The notes: generated by a model not told the origin, from the sequence alone. A stretch of 64,000 bases of DNA from Candidatus Symbiopectobacterium sp. NZEC151 (GCF_025962655.1 NZ_JAGFPE010000003.1:496001-560000); one strand, 5' to 3'. Shown: positions 40,014-52,535, counted from the first letter of the stretch. Made by a program: numbers and translations.

Positions 40014-40943
40014 ATGGAAAGACTAAAGAGCATGTCGGTGTTTGCGCGCGTAGTGCAGTGTGGCTCGTTTACCGCCGCCGCCCGACAATTGAACATGAGC
40101 GTTTCCGCTGTCAGCCAAACGGTGACCCGGCTGGAAGAGGAGTTGCAGATCAAGCTGCTCAATCGCAGCACGCGCAGCATTGGCCTCACAGAAGGCGGCA
40201 AGATCTACTACCACGGCTGCCGTCGTATGCTGCATGAGGCGCACGAAGCGCACGATCAGCTCTATGCTTTCAATAATACGCCGATCGGTACGCTGCGCAT
40301 TGGCAGCTCCTCCACCATGGCGCAAAACGTGCTGGCGGCCATGACGGCAGAGATGCTGCTGAAATACCCAGGGCTCTCGGTCAATCTGGTCACCGGCATT
40401 CCCGCCCCCGATCTGATTGCGGACGGGTTGGATATTGTCATCCGCGTGGGCGCCTTGCAGGACTCCAGCCTGTTTGCCAAACGTCTCGGCTCGATGCCGA
40501 TGGTGGTGTGCGCTGCCAAACGCTATTTGACCCAGCATGGCACCCCGGAAAAACCTTCCGATGTGGAAAGTTTCTCCTGGTTGGAATACACCGTGCGCGC
40601 CGACAGTGAGTTCGAACTGATCGCCCCGGAGGGCATTTCCACCAAAATCGCGCCGCAGGGCCGCTTTGCCACTAACGATCCGCAGACGTTGGTGCGTTGG
40701 CTCAAAACCGGTGCAGGCATTGCCTATATCCCATTGATGTGGATTATCGATGAAATTGCCCGCGGTGAAGTGGAAATACTGTTCAGTCGCTATCACTCCG
40801 ATCCGCGCCCGGTGTATGCGTTGTATACCCGCAAGGATAATTTGCCGCTCAAGGTGCAACTGTGTATCAATTATATGACGGAGTATTTTAAAAATGTTGC
40901 ACAGATTTATCAAAGCCATAGGGAAGAAACACTGGGGAAATAA
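40014..40943 (+). CDS. aaeR: LysR-type regulator AaeR
   Basis: AaeR activates aaeXAB in response to aromatic acids. The 309-residue protein has an N-terminal winged HTH (FARVVQCGSFTAAARQLNMS, about 9-28, then VSQTVTRLEEELQIKLLNRS) and a LysR substrate-binding domain (about 90-295). Its place divergent from aaeX gives the assignment; related CrgA-type LysR proteins have a similar sequence. Confidence 0.9.
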   Translation: MERLKSMSVFARVVQCGSFTAAARQLNMSVSAVSQTVTRLEEELQIKLLNRSTRSIGLTEGGKIYYHGCRRMLHEAHEAHDQLYAFNNTPIGTLRIGSSSTMAQNVLAAMTAEMLLKYPGLSVNLVTGIPAPDLIADGLDIVIRVGALQDSSLFAKRLGSMPMVVCAAKRYLTQHGTPEKPSDVESFSWLEYTVRADSEFELIAPEGISTKIAPQGRFATNDPQTLVRWLKTGAGIAYIPLMWIIDEIARGEVEILFSRYHSDPRPVYALYTRKDNLPLKVQLCINYMTEYFKNVAQIYQSHREETLGK

Positions 40944-41044
40944 TTATTTTCACACTACGGCATTAACCTGAATATACAATCTGGTATAGGTTGCCTTCAC
41001 CTTTTTGCTGTTATAGTGTGCTTTCCTTAACCAGGGGGGCATTT

Positions 41045-41905
41045 ATGACAACAGCATTTAATATTTCAGGAAATCTATTTTCAAGAACGATTTCACTTAA
41101 TGAAATAGAAGGTATTAAAAATGCAAAAAATCCCAATGAAATAAAAAGCCTTTGGGGTAAGATTGCAGACTGGTTTTGTGGAACCGATAAAGAAAATGCC
41201 AAAAAAGCGTTATTTGAATTGATCAACAATGATGATGCAACTATAAAAATAGACGCTTTTAACCAGTTAAAAGCCATGGTATCACCCGCGTTTAAAGATG
41301 CCTTCACTTACACGACGACAGCGATAAGTGATACCTCGTTTACCGTCAATCTGTCTATTGGTGCTTTATTTTCTACGGGTGAGATCTCTACGACGGGCAA
41401 AAGCATCAATCTGAATGAGCACATCAAGACCTTCACTCCAGAATATTTTATCGAACGAGACATTCATCTGGAACAAGTAAAAAAAGACATACCAAGAAGT
41501 GAAATGTATTTTTGTCATACCTCGACCCATCATGAACGCATTACCGTTGACATGCTGCCACAGATTATTAATAAAATGTCAGAAGAACAAAAAAAATCGC
41601 TAAATATTGCACTCTCTCAAATTGGCGTTATCGATATCAAGAACCAAATTAATCAGCATGCCAAAGCGATGTCACTGCTCGGTGACCCCAGTAAAAAATT
41701 GTTTCTTTCTTTAAAAAATCAGGGAAACATCACCGTTGAAATACATATCATTAATAACCTTGACGCTGAAAAACACCAGGTTTATCAATCAATGTGTCCT
41801 GAATCTAAATATCCCTGTTTATACGCAAAAGCCCGGATTGATATCGACATAAACGGACATTGCAATATTTCTGACATTACCGTCTCACACCCGGGAATTG
41901 AGTAG
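41045..41905 (+). CDS. Putative type III secreted effector with SPI-2-type N-terminal translocation domain
   Basis: The 286-residue protein begins MTTAFNISGNLFSRTISLNE. Residues 36-44, LWGKIADWF, fit the WEKI(x)xxFF motif shared by Salmonella SPI-2 effectors. The whole stretch 6-90 aligns by eye with SseJ as I remember it: glycine-x-x-F, then IS, IK, SLWxKI, FxxT, a following A-L-F-L helix, and LKA-x-x-S-x-x-x-KxxF. Residues 95-286 look like an alpha/beta domain with CHTSTHHERITVDMLPQI and a Cys pair (SMCPESKYPC), and are not recognised. AGGGGGG precedes the ATG and a promoter-like TTGCCT/TATAGT pair (40991 and 41012) lies upstream. The gene is clearly AT-rich against its neighbours, which points to horizontal gain between aaeR and tldD. 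No secretion apparatus is in the window. Confidence 0.6.
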   Translation: MTTAFNISGNLFSRTISLNEIEGIKNAKNPNEIKSLWGKIADWFCGTDKENAKKALFELINNDDATIKIDAFNQLKAMVSPAFKDAFTYTTTAISDTSFTVNLSIGALFSTGEISTTGKSINLNEHIKTFTPEYFIERDIHLEQVKKDIPRSEMYFCHTSTHHERITVDMLPQIINKMSEEQKKSLNIALSQIGVIDIKNQINQHAKAMSLLGDPSKKLFLSLKNQGNITVEIHIINNLDAEKHQVYQSMCPESKYPCLYAKARIDIDINGHCNISDITVSHPGIE

Positions 41906-41943
41906 TCACCGTCATGCATTTTCATCGTAGCGTGACGGTGACT
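41904..41943. terminator. Hairpin between the putative effector gene and tldD
   Basis: AGTCACCGTCA (41904-41914) and TGACGGTGACT (41933-41943) form an 11-bp perfect stem with an 18-nt loop in the gap between convergent genes. It overlaps the last stop base and has no T-run. Confidence 0.6.
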
Positions 41944-41954
41944 CAGGCGCAGGC

Positions 41955-43400
41955 TTACGCCGTACCGCCCACCGTCATGCTGTCCAGTTTCAGCGTCGGT
42001 TGCCCAACGCCCACGGGCAGGCTTTGGCCCTCTTTACCGCACACGCCAACGCCTTTATCCAATGCCAAATCGTTACCCACCATGGATATCTGCTGCATGG
42101 CTTCGATACCGGAACCGATCAGGGTTGCCCCTTTAACCGGCGTCGTGACTTTGCCGTTTTCAATCAGATAGGCCTCGGAGGTTGAGAATACAAACTTGCC
42201 AGAGGTGATATCCACCTGACCGCCGCCAAAGTTAGGCGCGTATAAGCCGTATTCTACGCTGGCGATAATCTCTTCCGGCGTCGATTTACCTGCCAACATG
42301 TAGGTGTTGGTCATGCGCGGCATCGGCAAATGGGCATAAGACTCACGGCGACCATTGCCGGTCGGTGCTACGCCCATCAAACGTGCGTTGAGTTTGTCCT
42401 GCATATAGCCTTTCAGCACGCCGTTCTCAATCAGCACGTTGTACTGCCCGGCAACGCCTTCGTCATCCATCGCCAGCGAACCGCGACGTCCTTCCAGCGT
42501 ACCGTCATCCACCACGGTACAGAGTTCAGAGGCCACCAACTTGCCCATCTGCCCGCTGAACACCGACGTGCCGCGGCGGTTAAAGTCCCCTTCCAACCCG
42601 TGCCCGACGGCTTCATGCAGCAGCACGCCCGGCCAGCCTGCGCCCAGCACCACCGGCATAGTGCCCGCAGGCGCAGCAACGGCGGACAGGTTGACCAGCG
42701 CCATACGTACCGCTTCTTTCGCCCAGGCTTCCACCCGAGCTTCACCGTCCACCACTTGCCAGAAGTAGTCGTAACCTACGCGCGCACCGCCGCCGCTGGC
42801 ACCACGTTCACGTTTGCCGTCCTGCTCGACCAGCACGCTGATCGATAAACGCACCAGAGGGCGCACATCGGCCGCCAGCGTGCCATCGGTTGCCGCCACC
42901 AGCACGTGTTCGTAGACGCCGGTCAGGCTGACGCTCACTTCCTGCACGCGGGTGTCAGCCGCGCGCGCCACGCTGTCTGCGCGTTGCAGCAGGGCCAGTT
43001 TATCTTCACGGCTCAGGCTGTCCAGCGGGTTGAGCTGCGGATACAGCGCACGATGAACGTTTTCCCCCAGCGTGTGAACGCGGCCATTGCCCTGCTCGCG
43101 CACGATGCTGCGCGCCGCCTGGGCGCTTTGGTGCAGCGCATTGAGCGTGATCTGGTCCGCATAGGCAAACCCGGTTTTTTCCCCGCTTACCGCACGAATA
43201 CCGACCCCTTGATCGATATTGTAAGAGCCATCTTTAATGATGCGGTCTTCCAGCACCCAGGATTCATGGTAACTGGATTGAAAATAGAGATCGGCATAAT
43301 CCAGGCGACGTTCATTCAATACCTCTAACACCGAGAACAGGTCTTGCTGGCTCAAGTTGTTAGCAGTGAGTAACTGTTCACTGACAAACGAAAGACTCAT
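41955..43400 (-). CDS. tldD: Metalloprotease TldD
   Basis: TldD is the zinc-bearing subunit of the TldD-TldE protease. The 481-residue protein carries the zinc motif HEAVGH at 262-267 within [40 protein letters not shown] and [20 protein letters not shown] are the conserved C-terminal blocks. It follows yhdP on the same strand as in E. coli. Confidence 0.97.
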   Translation of the reverse strand: MSLSFVSEQLLTANNLSQQDLFSVLEVLNERRLDYADLYFQSSYHESWVLEDRIIKDGSYNIDQGVGIRAVSGEKTGFAYADQITLNALHQSAQAARSIVREQGNGRVHTLGENVHRALYPQLNPLDSLSREDKLALLQRADSVARAADTRVQEVSVSLTGVYEHVLVAATDGTLAADVRPLVRLSISVLVEQDGKRERGASGGGARVGYDYFWQVVDGEARVEAWAKEAVRMALVNLSAVAAPAGTMPVVLGAGWPGVLLHEAVGHGLEGDFNRRGTSVFSGQMGKLVASELCTVVDDGTLEGRRGSLAMDDEGVAGQYNVLIENGVLKGYMQDKLNARLMGVAPTGNGRRESYAHLPMPRMTNTYMLAGKSTPEEIIASVEYGLYAPNFGGGQVDITSGKFVFSTSEAYLIENGKVTTPVKGATLIGSGIEAMQQISMVGNDLALDKGVGVCGKEGQSLPVGVGQPTLKLDSMTVGGTA

Positions 43401-43468
43401 ATTTTTTCCACTTTAGTTCACATGAAACCGATGAATAAACGGCACGGAGCCATCACTATACAGGCGGA

Positions 43469-46400
43469 TTAACGCCGTTCCTGCGCCGCACTTTTTTGCG
43501 GCTCACGCAGGACTTCCTTAATCGTAGGCTGATCCAGGCTGCCATGAATCTGGTAGCGAATCAGCGAGATTTTGTTCCAGAGCGGTGCCAGCACCTTGCT
43601 GGCCGCAAACACCGCAGCACCGATCACCGGGTTGACCACAAAGGCGGTCGCCACTCCCACCGTGGCTGATATTTCCGGCGCAATCACCGCTTCCATGGCA
43701 ATTTGGCGGTTAGCCAGATCGACACTGCCCTTCATGGCGATATCGGCTTCCAGTCCGTCCACCAGCAGATCGTCGGTGTGCAACACGCCGTCTTTAATCC
43801 AGGCCGTGCTGCGGATGGAATCAAAATAGAAGCCTTTGCCGAAGGTATCGCTAAAATCAAACTGCAATTTACGCAACAGCGCATCAAAGCTCACCAGCCT
43901 CAGTAAGCGTCCCGCCTGGCCAGTGCCCGCATTGACGATGTCGCCCTTGCCAATACGCGTGTGCAGAATACCGCTCAGACTCGCCAGATGCGGTGCCCAC
44001 GGCGAACCGCGCCAATAGAGATCATAGTCAACATCAAAGGTTGCTGCGCGCAGCGGCGTATCAATACCAAACCAGTCGGCATTTTGCTCCAGCGTGCCGC
44101 CCGTCAGACGCCCTTTGAGTGCGGTGCGAACCCCCTCTGCATTCTCCTGCCAACTGCCGCTGGCGGTCAGCTTGGCTTTGCCGGTATCGATCACACCCTC
44201 ACTGAGCGTCAGCTTATCTTTTTCTGGTTGCAGCGTCGCCGTGATTTGACCCAGATTCTGCCCGGCAATCCAGCATTCCCGGCAGGCAAGCTGCAACGCG
44301 GGCCAATCTTCAAAGCGGATGCTGGGGTCATTAAGCGGTGATTTCTTCTCCGCCAGCGCCACGGGGTTGGTCGCTTCATCCCCTTTCCACTGCGGGTTGT
44401 AATAGAGATAGCGAATATCAGCGCGCCACATGCCGCTTTGTGGAACCGTCAAGTTAGCATCAATCTCACGCCCGGTAGTGTGAATTTCACTGCCCTGCGG
44501 CGTATTGCGGCTATTGAGTACCACATCATGCCACTGCTGACCGAGCAGTTGCAGCGCAGGCGTACGCAGCGTCACGCTTTCCGGCACATGGAGGTTGCTT
44601 TGTGCCCCTTTGCGCAAGGCGGTATCGCCACGCAGGGCAGGCAGTAATGCCAACCAGCGCTCGGCGTCCAGCGCGGGCAGCGCCAACACCAGTTCAGACT
44701 GTTCCGGCAGCGCGGGCAGCGTTTGGGCACCTTGTTGCCACACCGCACGCGCGAGCGTTAGCGCATCACCGTGCAGCAGCCACTGGCTGTTAAACTGTGC
44801 GGATTTTCCCAGGTTCCCCGACAGCGCAAACCCCTTGAGATCCCCTTTAACGGCGATCTTGAGCGGCACCGCCGTCCCCTGCGCCTTGTTAAAGGGCTCA
44901 GGTAAGCGAGTACTTACATTTTTCAGGTCAGCATCGACGCTGACCTCATAGGTCTCAACGCCTTTATAAGGCAGATTCACCGTCACATTGCTACGCCAGG
45001 CGGCAGTTCCCGACAGTGCGGTTTGCAATGACTTTGGCAGACCAGGGAACTGCGCGGGTGCCCATTCCCCGTTCAGTCCCACCTTCACCAGAAAGGCCTT
45101 TTCCTGCTCTTCGGTGTTGAAACTGAACGTGACGGGCTGCCCTAACCAGTTAGCCGCAATATCATCGCTGTTCAGGGTGCCATTGCGATAATGGAAGCGC
45201 CCGTTGAGCTGTTTCAGCGTGCTGTTCAGCGGTTTGATATACAGGCTATTGTTACTGAGTTGAATGTCACCACTGGCCTCCACCGCGCCATGCGACAGGG
45301 GAATATCGAGGTGCAGCGTGCCATTGACGCTCCCGCCAATTTGCAGTTGCTTTAACGCACTCCCCACGCTGTCCTTGAGCGGCGTTTGTTCAAAATAGTG
45401 TCCGACATCGGGCCCATCCCCCTGAAGTTCGCCATCAATCAGCAACTTTTCTTTACTGTAGTCAGGGATGGCGGCAAGAATGTTTCTGCCAGCGACGTTC
45501 CCCAACTGCGTTGACGGCGCGGACATCCACAGGCCGTTGTTGGCAAAATTGAGATCGATATCCAGCGGTGACAGCGCGGGCCAACCGGGTTCAAATTCAA
45601 AGGTGGCAGCGCGCAGCGGCACCCACACCTGAAACTGCCCTTCGTTATGCTCAAAGGGGAAATGTGACGGGTTACCGGCAAAAACCAGCGTGGCGTTATC
45701 GACCTGTCCCCCTTTTAACGCGCCGGTCAGGTACTTGACCAACTGCGCGCCCATCAGCGGTTCCGGGAAGTAACGCCAGGCTTCAGAGGCATCGGCCAAC
45801 CGAATCCCGGCCAGAATATCCAGACGCGGCTCCCCGCTCACCGGATGACGATATTGAAAATCACCCTGAGCCTGTAGCGCCCGCGCCTGCACATTCAGCC
45901 CGTTACTCCATACTTCCCAGCCGTCGGCAGCATTGCTCCAGTCGACAGCGCCGGTTGCCTGCTGAATCTCAAACGGGGCACGGAACTGATTGCCGCTGGG
46001 CAGCACGCTTTTCGGCAATGCAAAGGTGACGCGCCCGCGTTCAACGCTGCCACTCAGCGTGCCGGCCAGCTTCTCGCCGCCCGGCAACCATTGCCACGCT
46101 TTCCAGCGCAGATCGCGCCATGCCGCCTGAAAACGACTTTTCTCCGGCTGTTTTAAAGGAATATCGAGGGCCAGTTGTGTCAGAAGGCCTTCCGGTTGCA
46201 GCGCCTCCCAGCGTGTTTTAAGCTCGGGCGTGACCGTGGACAGCAGCGGAAGTAAGTCGCGCAAACGCGCCAGACTGAGCTCACTGGCACGCACCCGCAG
46301 CATATCTTGCTGATCTGTCGACGGTGCGGGTATCCAGCTCGCCGCCAGACTTCCCTTCGGCCAGGCGATGCCGTCCGTAGCCAGATTCAAGACGGGCACG

Positions 46401-47293
46401 GCCACCTGCCAGCCCTCACCTTGCCGCGTGGCGTGCAGCGCCAGCTCATCTACGTTCAGACGGTGGGTGTTGTCGCCCTCTTTCCAGGCTGCCGTGCCAT
46501 GGGCCAAAAAGACATCGCTGGCAACCAGCGCTCCGCTACGCACCTGCAACCAGGCCGCCAGATTGAAATTGGCACTCTCCAGCCCGGTATTATTTTTTAG
46601 CCACCGGCTGATCCAGGGCTTCATATCAATATTGTCAGCCTGGAGGTACACCGTGCCGTCATTCAGATGACCCTGAATAGCCTGCAAATCCATGCGCACC
46701 TGCACCACACCGTGCTGCCCATTAAAGCTCGACAGGCTGATTTGCCCTTCGGCACGGTGCCGGTTGTTGCGGTTCAACCAGGTCAATTGCGGGATGGCAA
46801 GCTCAGCACGATCGCCAGAAGGCGTGAGGAAAGAGAGGTGGCTGTCGCGCAGATCGAAGTGATCGAACTGCTGAAGGAACAGCGTACTAAGACGATCGGT
46901 TTCGATCAGGCTACCGTCGGCCCGCTGCCCGGTCAGCGTAGCATCCAGCGTCAGGTGCATGCGGTGGAACGTCAGATCGCGAAACTGCCAGCGCGCATGC
47001 AGCAATGACTGCCACACATCCAGCGCCAGCGTGATGCGCTCTGCCTGCCAGCGTGCAGCAGGCGACTCGCTCGTCAGGCCATCGATCGAAAGCGTTGGCC
47101 CAAAGGAGGCCCAACTGCCAGTAAGGCGTTGCGCGTCAACCGATACGCCGGTCGTCGACGTCACCCACGCCATGATTTGCGGCCGAAAACGATCGAGCTG
47201 CGGCATCGCTAATCGTAAACCACTGACGATTAGCGCCACGACAACAACGATCGTGGCGCCCGTCATCAGCAGTAGGCCGGGCAGTCGCCTCAC
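43469..47293 (-). CDS. yhdP: AsmA-like phospholipid transport protein YhdP
   Basis: YhdP is one of the AsmA-like proteins (with TamB and YdbH) needed to move phospholipids to the outer membrane. The 1274-residue protein has an N-terminal membrane helix (about 5-27), a very long periplasmic repeat region predicted to form a beta-groove (DUF3971), and the AsmA_2 C-terminal domain with FDALLRKLQFDFSDTFGKGF and IAMEAVIAPEISATVGVATA. It is about the usual length and follows rng. Confidence 0.96.
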   Translation of the reverse strand: MRRLPGLLLMTGATIVVVVALIVSGLRLAMPQLDRFRPQIMAWVTSTTGVSVDAQRLTGSWASFGPTLSIDGLTSESPAARWQAERITLALDVWQSLLHARWQFRDLTFHRMHLTLDATLTGQRADGSLIETDRLSTLFLQQFDHFDLRDSHLSFLTPSGDRAELAIPQLTWLNRNNRHRAEGQISLSSFNGQHGVVQVRMDLQAIQGHLNDGTVYLQADNIDMKPWISRWLKNNTGLESANFNLAAWLQVRSGALVASDVFLAHGTAAWKEGDNTHRLNVDELALHATRQGEGWQVAVPVLNLATDGIAWPKGSLAASWIPAPSTDQQDMLRVRASELSLARLRDLLPLLSTVTPELKTRWEALQPEGLLTQLALDIPLKQPEKSRFQAAWRDLRWKAWQWLPGGEKLAGTLSGSVERGRVTFALPKSVLPSGNQFRAPFEIQQATGAVDWSNAADGWEVWSNGLNVQARALQAQGDFQYRHPVSGEPRLDILAGIRLADASEAWRYFPEPLMGAQLVKYLTGALKGGQVDNATLVFAGNPSHFPFEHNEGQFQVWVPLRAATFEFEPGWPALSPLDIDLNFANNGLWMSAPSTQLGNVAGRNILAAIPDYSKEKLLIDGELQGDGPDVGHYFEQTPLKDSVGSALKQLQIGGSVNGTLHLDIPLSHGAVEASGDIQLSNNSLYIKPLNSTLKQLNGRFHYRNGTLNSDDIAANWLGQPVTFSFNTEEQEKAFLVKVGLNGEWAPAQFPGLPKSLQTALSGTAAWRSNVTVNLPYKGVETYEVSVDADLKNVSTRLPEPFNKAQGTAVPLKIAVKGDLKGFALSGNLGKSAQFNSQWLLHGDALTLARAVWQQGAQTLPALPEQSELVLALPALDAERWLALLPALRGDTALRKGAQSNLHVPESVTLRTPALQLLGQQWHDVVLNSRNTPQGSEIHTTGREIDANLTVPQSGMWRADIRYLYYNPQWKGDEATNPVALAEKKSPLNDPSIRFEDWPALQLACRECWIAGQNLGQITATLQPEKDKLTLSEGVIDTGKAKLTASGSWQENAEGVRTALKGRLTGGTLEQNADWFGIDTPLRAATFDVDYDLYWRGSPWAPHLASLSGILHTRIGKGDIVNAGTGQAGRLLRLVSFDALLRKLQFDFSDTFGKGFYFDSIRSTAWIKDGVLHTDDLLVDGLEADIAMKGSVDLANRQIAMEAVIAPEISATVGVATAFVVNPVIGAAVFAASKVLAPLWNKISLIRYQIHGSLDQPTIKEVLREPQKSAAQERR

Positions 47294-47365
47294 ACTATTC
47301 TCCTTGATCTTCGTCGCAGGCGACGCGGGGAAGTCATTCTGTTTGTTTTACCATCGACATGGGGA

Positions 47366-48835
47366 TTACATCATCACCACATCAAACTGTTCCTGGCTGT
47401 ACAACGGCTCAATCTGCACCTTGACCTGTTTGCCGACAAAGATTTCCACTTCCGCCAGGGCATGGGATTCTTCGCTTTTCAATACCTCAGCCACCGCAGG
47501 CGATGCGTAGACCAGGAAGCGATCGGTGTCATAGGCATGATGCACCCGCACAATTTCACGCATGATTTCGTAGCAAACGGTCTCGACGCTTTTCACTCTG
47601 CCGCGACCATGGCACGTCGGGCATTGATGACACAGCACATGCTCAATGCTCTCACGGGTGCGTTTGCGCGTCATCTCCACTAATCCTAGTTGAGAGAAAC
47701 CGTTAATACTGGTTTTAACCCGATCTTTGGCGAGCGCCTGCTCCAGAGAGTGCAGCACCCGGCGACGGTGGTCTTCATTACTCATGTCGATGAAATCGAT
47801 AATGATGATACCACCCAGGTTGCGCAGCCGCAGTTGGCGGGCGATGGCCTGCGTCGCTTCGATATTGGTGTTAAAGATGGTCTCATCCAGATTGCGGTGA
47901 CCGACGAACGCCCCGGTATTGATGTCTATCGTCGTCATCGCCTCGGTCTGATCGATGATCAGATAGCCGCCGGATTTGAGTTCCACCTTTCGGTCCAGCG
48001 AGCGCTGAATTTCATTCTCCACATCATAGAGATCGAAAATGGGCTGGCGTCCGGCGTAATGCTCCAGCTTATTGGTGGTTTCCGGAATATAGTCAGTGGT
48101 GAACTCCAGCAGCGCGTCATAGGTCAGGCGGGAGTCGATGCGGATGCGGTCCAACGCCGCACCGGCAAAATCGCGCAGAATACGCTGCGCCAACGCCACT
48201 TCACCGTACAGCTTGCATTTGGTCTGGTTACGTTTTTTACGCTCGCTGACTTTGGTCCACAGGCGTTTAAGAAACGCGGCGTCGGAAGAAAGCTCATCTT
48301 CCCCGATCCCTTCCGCCGCCGTGCGGATAATAAACCCGCCCTGCTCGTCGCAGTATTCGCTGACGATTTTCTTTAGGCGTTCGCGTTCCACTTCACTTTC
48401 AATACGCTGTGAAACGCCAACGTGGGCCGCGCCGGGCATGAAAACCAGATAGCGCGATGGCAGCGTAATATCGGTGGTCAATCGGGCACCTTTGGTGCCG
48501 AGCGGATCTTTCACCACCTGCACCATCAGATCCTGCCCCTGGCGCACCAGTTCAGCGATATCGCGCACGTGGAAATTTTTCTGTTCTTCTCCGGCCACGC
48601 ATTCGGTGTGGGGCATGATGTCTGACGCGTGCAAAAACGCCGCCTTATCCAGCCCGATATCCACGAAGGCGGCCTGCATGCCCGGCAACACCCGGCTGAC
48701 ACGACCTTTATAGATATTGCCCACGATACCGCGTTTCGCTTCGCGCTCAATGTGGATCTCTTGCAGTATTCCGCCGTCAATGTAGGCAACGCGCGTTTCC
48801 GACGGCGTCACGTTGACCAGTAACTCAGCTGTCAT
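47366..48835 (-). CDS. rng: Ribonuclease G
   Basis: RNase G trims the 5' end of 16S rRNA and degrades some mRNAs. The 489-residue protein has an N-terminal S1 domain ([20 protein letters not shown]), the RNase E/G catalytic domain with Mg-binding aspartates in [13 protein letters not shown] and [16 protein letters not shown], and the zinc-link [11 protein letters not shown]. Its start overlaps the end of yhdE by 11 bp. Confidence 0.98.
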   Translation of the reverse strand: MTAELLVNVTPSETRVAYIDGGILQEIHIEREAKRGIVGNIYKGRVSRVLPGMQAAFVDIGLDKAAFLHASDIMPHTECVAGEEQKNFHVRDIAELVRQGQDLMVQVVKDPLGTKGARLTTDITLPSRYLVFMPGAAHVGVSQRIESEVERERLKKIVSEYCDEQGGFIIRTAAEGIGEDELSSDAAFLKRLWTKVSERKKRNQTKCKLYGEVALAQRILRDFAGAALDRIRIDSRLTYDALLEFTTDYIPETTNKLEHYAGRQPIFDLYDVENEIQRSLDRKVELKSGGYLIIDQTEAMTTIDINTGAFVGHRNLDETIFNTNIEATQAIARQLRLRNLGGIIIIDFIDMSNEDHRRRVLHSLEQALAKDRVKTSINGFSQLGLVEMTRKRTRESIEHVLCHQCPTCHGRGRVKSVETVCYEIMREIVRVHHAYDTDRFLVYASPAVAEVLKSEESHALAEVEIFVGKQVKVQIEPLYSQEQFDVVMM

Positions 48836-49418
48836 TCTCTGCTCCTGCCGTTCGTAACGCTATAATCTGATTATACAATTCATGGGTTTCCACCAGCGGC
48901 AACCCGACAACCGCGTGGTAACTGCCGGCGATCGCTCTGACGAAACAGCCGCCTTTACCCTGAATGCCGTAGGCTCCCGCTTTATCCATCGGCTCACCGC
49001 TGGCAACGTAATGGGCAATATCCTGCGGCGTCAGGGCGCGAAACGTCACGTCGGTGACCACCAGCGCACTGCACTGGGTGCGGCGATCGGCCAACGTGAC
49101 CGCGGTCATCACCTGATGATGTCGCCCTGAAAGCATCGATAAGATGTGTGCAGCATGGGCTTCATCGCGCGGTTTTTCCAGTACCTGCCCTTCCAGCACC
49201 ACGATGGTATCTGCCCCCAACACCGGCAAATCCTGCGGTGCGGCAGCAACCCCTGCCTGCGCTTTATCCTGCGCCAGGCGGCGCACATAGACCTCTGCCG
49301 TTTCATGCGCTGCCCGCTGCTCAATAACATCAACCCGCAGCAGTTCAAAAGGGATGTCCAGCAACGTAAGCAGTTCGCGGCGGCGCGGTGAACCCGAGGC
49401 CAGATAGAGCGCAGTCAT
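48825..49418 (-). CDS. yhdE: Maf-family dTTP/UTP pyrophosphatase YhdE
   Basis: YhdE is a Maf-type house-cleaning nucleotide pyrophosphatase acting on dTTP, UTP and modified forms. The 197-residue protein starts [17 protein letters not shown] and has [17 protein letters not shown] and [12 protein letters not shown], the three Maf motifs. It lies in the conserved mreD-yhdE-rng order. Confidence 0.95.
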   Translation of the reverse strand: MTALYLASGSPRRRELLTLLDIPFELLRVDVIEQRAAHETAEVYVRRLAQDKAQAGVAAAPQDLPVLGADTIVVLEGQVLEKPRDEAHAAHILSMLSGRHHQVMTAVTLADRRTQCSALVVTDVTFRALTPQDIAHYVASGEPMDKAGAYGIQGKGGCFVRAIAGSYHAVVGLPLVETHELYNQIIALRTAGAENDS

Positions 49419-49489
49419 ATATCCTCACTACGTAGTCACCCTACGTATTTTACTGTAGGCGCGCCGGTTAAGGACTACGCCCTTATTGA

Positions 49490-49978
49490 TTATTGTACTG
49501 TGAACTGACGGCGAATTTTGCGCATCAACAGGAATAGCCAGGGCCACAACACGCCATCGACCACACAGTTCCACAAATTTTCCGGCCGGAATGACACATT
49601 GCTTACCAAGAATTCCGCCCAGAAGACAATCAGATCCATCACCAGCGAAAGCACCATGACAATCAGAGCTTGTTGCCAGAGCGCCATATTGCGGAACAGT
49701 TGAAATTTGAACGCCACCAGATAGGCAACAATGCTGAGCGCCAGCGCACGCACGCCAAGCGTGGACCCTAAAATAAGATCCATCACCATTCCCAGCACAA
49801 AACCGGTGCCGACGTTAACCCGATGGGGTAGCGCCATCACCCAATAGATCAGAAACAGTGAGAGCCACGAGGGCCGGAAGTGATAGAACTGATCCGGCCA
49901 CGGCATGATTTGCAGCACCATGGCAATCAGGAACGATAACCAGATGATCCAGTTGCCGTGACGGCGATAGCGGTTCAT
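49490..49978 (-). CDS. mreD: Rod shape-determining membrane protein MreD
   Basis: The 162-residue protein has five membrane segments and is part of the elongasome with MreC and Rod[21 protein letters not shown] and [20 protein letters not shown] are conserved. Its ATG overlaps the mreC stop (ATGA), so translation is coupled. Confidence 0.96.
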   Translation of the reverse strand: MNRYRRHGNWIIWLSFLIAMVLQIMPWPDQFYHFRPSWLSLFLIYWVMALPHRVNVGTGFVLGMVMDLILGSTLGVRALALSIVAYLVAFKFQLFRNMALWQQALIVMVLSLVMDLIVFWAEFLVSNVSFRPENLWNCVVDGVLWPWLFLLMRKIRRQFTVQ

Positions 49979-51051
49979 TGGCGTCCTCCCTGTGCTGGCG
50001 TAGCAGCAGGTGGCGTATTACGTTGAGGTTGCTGACCTTGAGACGAGCTGCGCGCAGGGGCACTCTTCGGTTGTGCATTGCCCTGCGACGGCGCGGCGGG
50101 TGCCGCAGCGGCAGGCGGTGCGGGCGGGCCCATTTCATCAGGAGACGGCAGTACCTGCGGCATCATCTGCATCAAACGTTCATTGGCGACGCGGTGCACT
50201 TCTTGCGGCGGCAACCCTTTGCCCGACACGTCGTCGACACCCCACAACAGCAGCAGATAGCGTAAACGTTGCAGGCCGGCGGTGGGATGCGCCTTGATAA
50301 CGGTGTAGGCGCGTTGCGTATCCACCTTCACTTCGGAGACGACGCCCACCGGATACCCTTCAGGGAAACGACCGCCCAGCCCGGAGGTCACCAGCACATC
50401 GCCGACGCGAACATCGGTGTTGTTGGGCAAATGCTCCAGTTGCAGATCGTCAGTGCAGCCATTACCGGCGGCAATCACGCGGATATCATTGCGCAGCACC
50501 TGAATCGGCAGCGCATGGGAAACATCGCAGATCAGCAGCACACGGCTGGTCAACTGACCGACCGCGACAACCTGCCCGACCACCCCTTTATCGCTGATAA
50601 CCGGTTGCCCTTCGTAGACCCCGTGCGCCGCCCCTTTATCGATAACCACCTGATCGCTATAAGGGTCGGTGCCTGCGGAAATCACCTGGGTCACCATCTT
50701 CTGCTCATCCTGACGCAGCGGTGACCCCAACAGTTCGCGCAGACGCGCATTTTCCTGTTTTAGTTGGCCGAGCAGCAGCAGATCGCTGTTGCGCAGTTGC
50801 AGTTCCTGGCGTAACGCACGGTTTTCCAGCGCTAGCTGATTTTTGGTCGCCAGCGATTCAGAGACATTATCCAATACTTCACGCGGCCCGTTGGCGAGAA
50901 AATAGAACGGGCTGACCGCCGTATCCATATAGGTACGGATCTTGAGAAACGTCCCCAAGCGGCTATCGGCGATAATGATCGCCATCGCCGTGAAGACGGC
51001 AAGAAAAAGTCGCAATTGCAGGGAAGGTCCCCTGCTAAAAATCGGCTTCAT
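49975..51051 (-). CDS. mreC: Rod shape-determining protein MreC
   Basis: MreC connects MreB filaments to periplasmic peptidoglycan synthases. The 358-residue protein has one membrane anchor (about 11-31), a coiled coil (about 65-105) and the double beta-barrel domain. The C-terminus after about 295 is a low-complexity Pro/Ala/Gln tail, common in enterobacterial MreC. Confidence 0.96.
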   Translation of the reverse strand: MKPIFSRGPSLQLRLFLAVFTAMAIIIADSRLGTFLKIRTYMDTAVSPFYFLANGPREVLDNVSESLATKNQLALENRALRQELQLRNSDLLLLGQLKQENARLRELLGSPLRQDEQKMVTQVISAGTDPYSDQVVIDKGAAHGVYEGQPVISDKGVVGQVVAVGQLTSRVLLICDVSHALPIQVLRNDIRVIAAGNGCTDDLQLEHLPNNTDVRVGDVLVTSGLGGRFPEGYPVGVVSEVKVDTQRAYTVIKAHPTAGLQRLRYLLLLWGVDDVSGKGLPPQEVHRVANERLMQMMPQVLPSPDEMGPPAPPAAAAPAAPSQGNAQPKSAPARSSSQGQQPQRNTPPAATPAQGGRQ

Positions 51052-51302
51052 AAAGGTTGCGTATTCCTCAACGCGAATAAAGAACGCCCGACACGCTCGA
51101 CACTAAAGAGACCATTCATATTATTCACCGCCGTCATGCCCGCAGAAACGCAGGGGCAGAGGGGCGTCGGGCGTAGGGAATTACGCTAATGGCGATACCC
51201 GTGAAAATGGCTCGCCACAGAATAAAAAAAGAGGGGCTACCCTACGGGATGAAAAACAACGCTGTTTCCCCATACGGTTCCCCTTCCTTTTATTCGGCAC
51301 TC

Positions 51303-52535
<1,233 letters not shown>

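Noticed and set aside
51203-51240. Possible mreB terminator (AGGGTAGCCCCT with T-run on the minus strand)
   Set aside because: The stem is only about 4 bp; mreC and mreD are expected to be read through from mreB, so I did not list it as a terminator.
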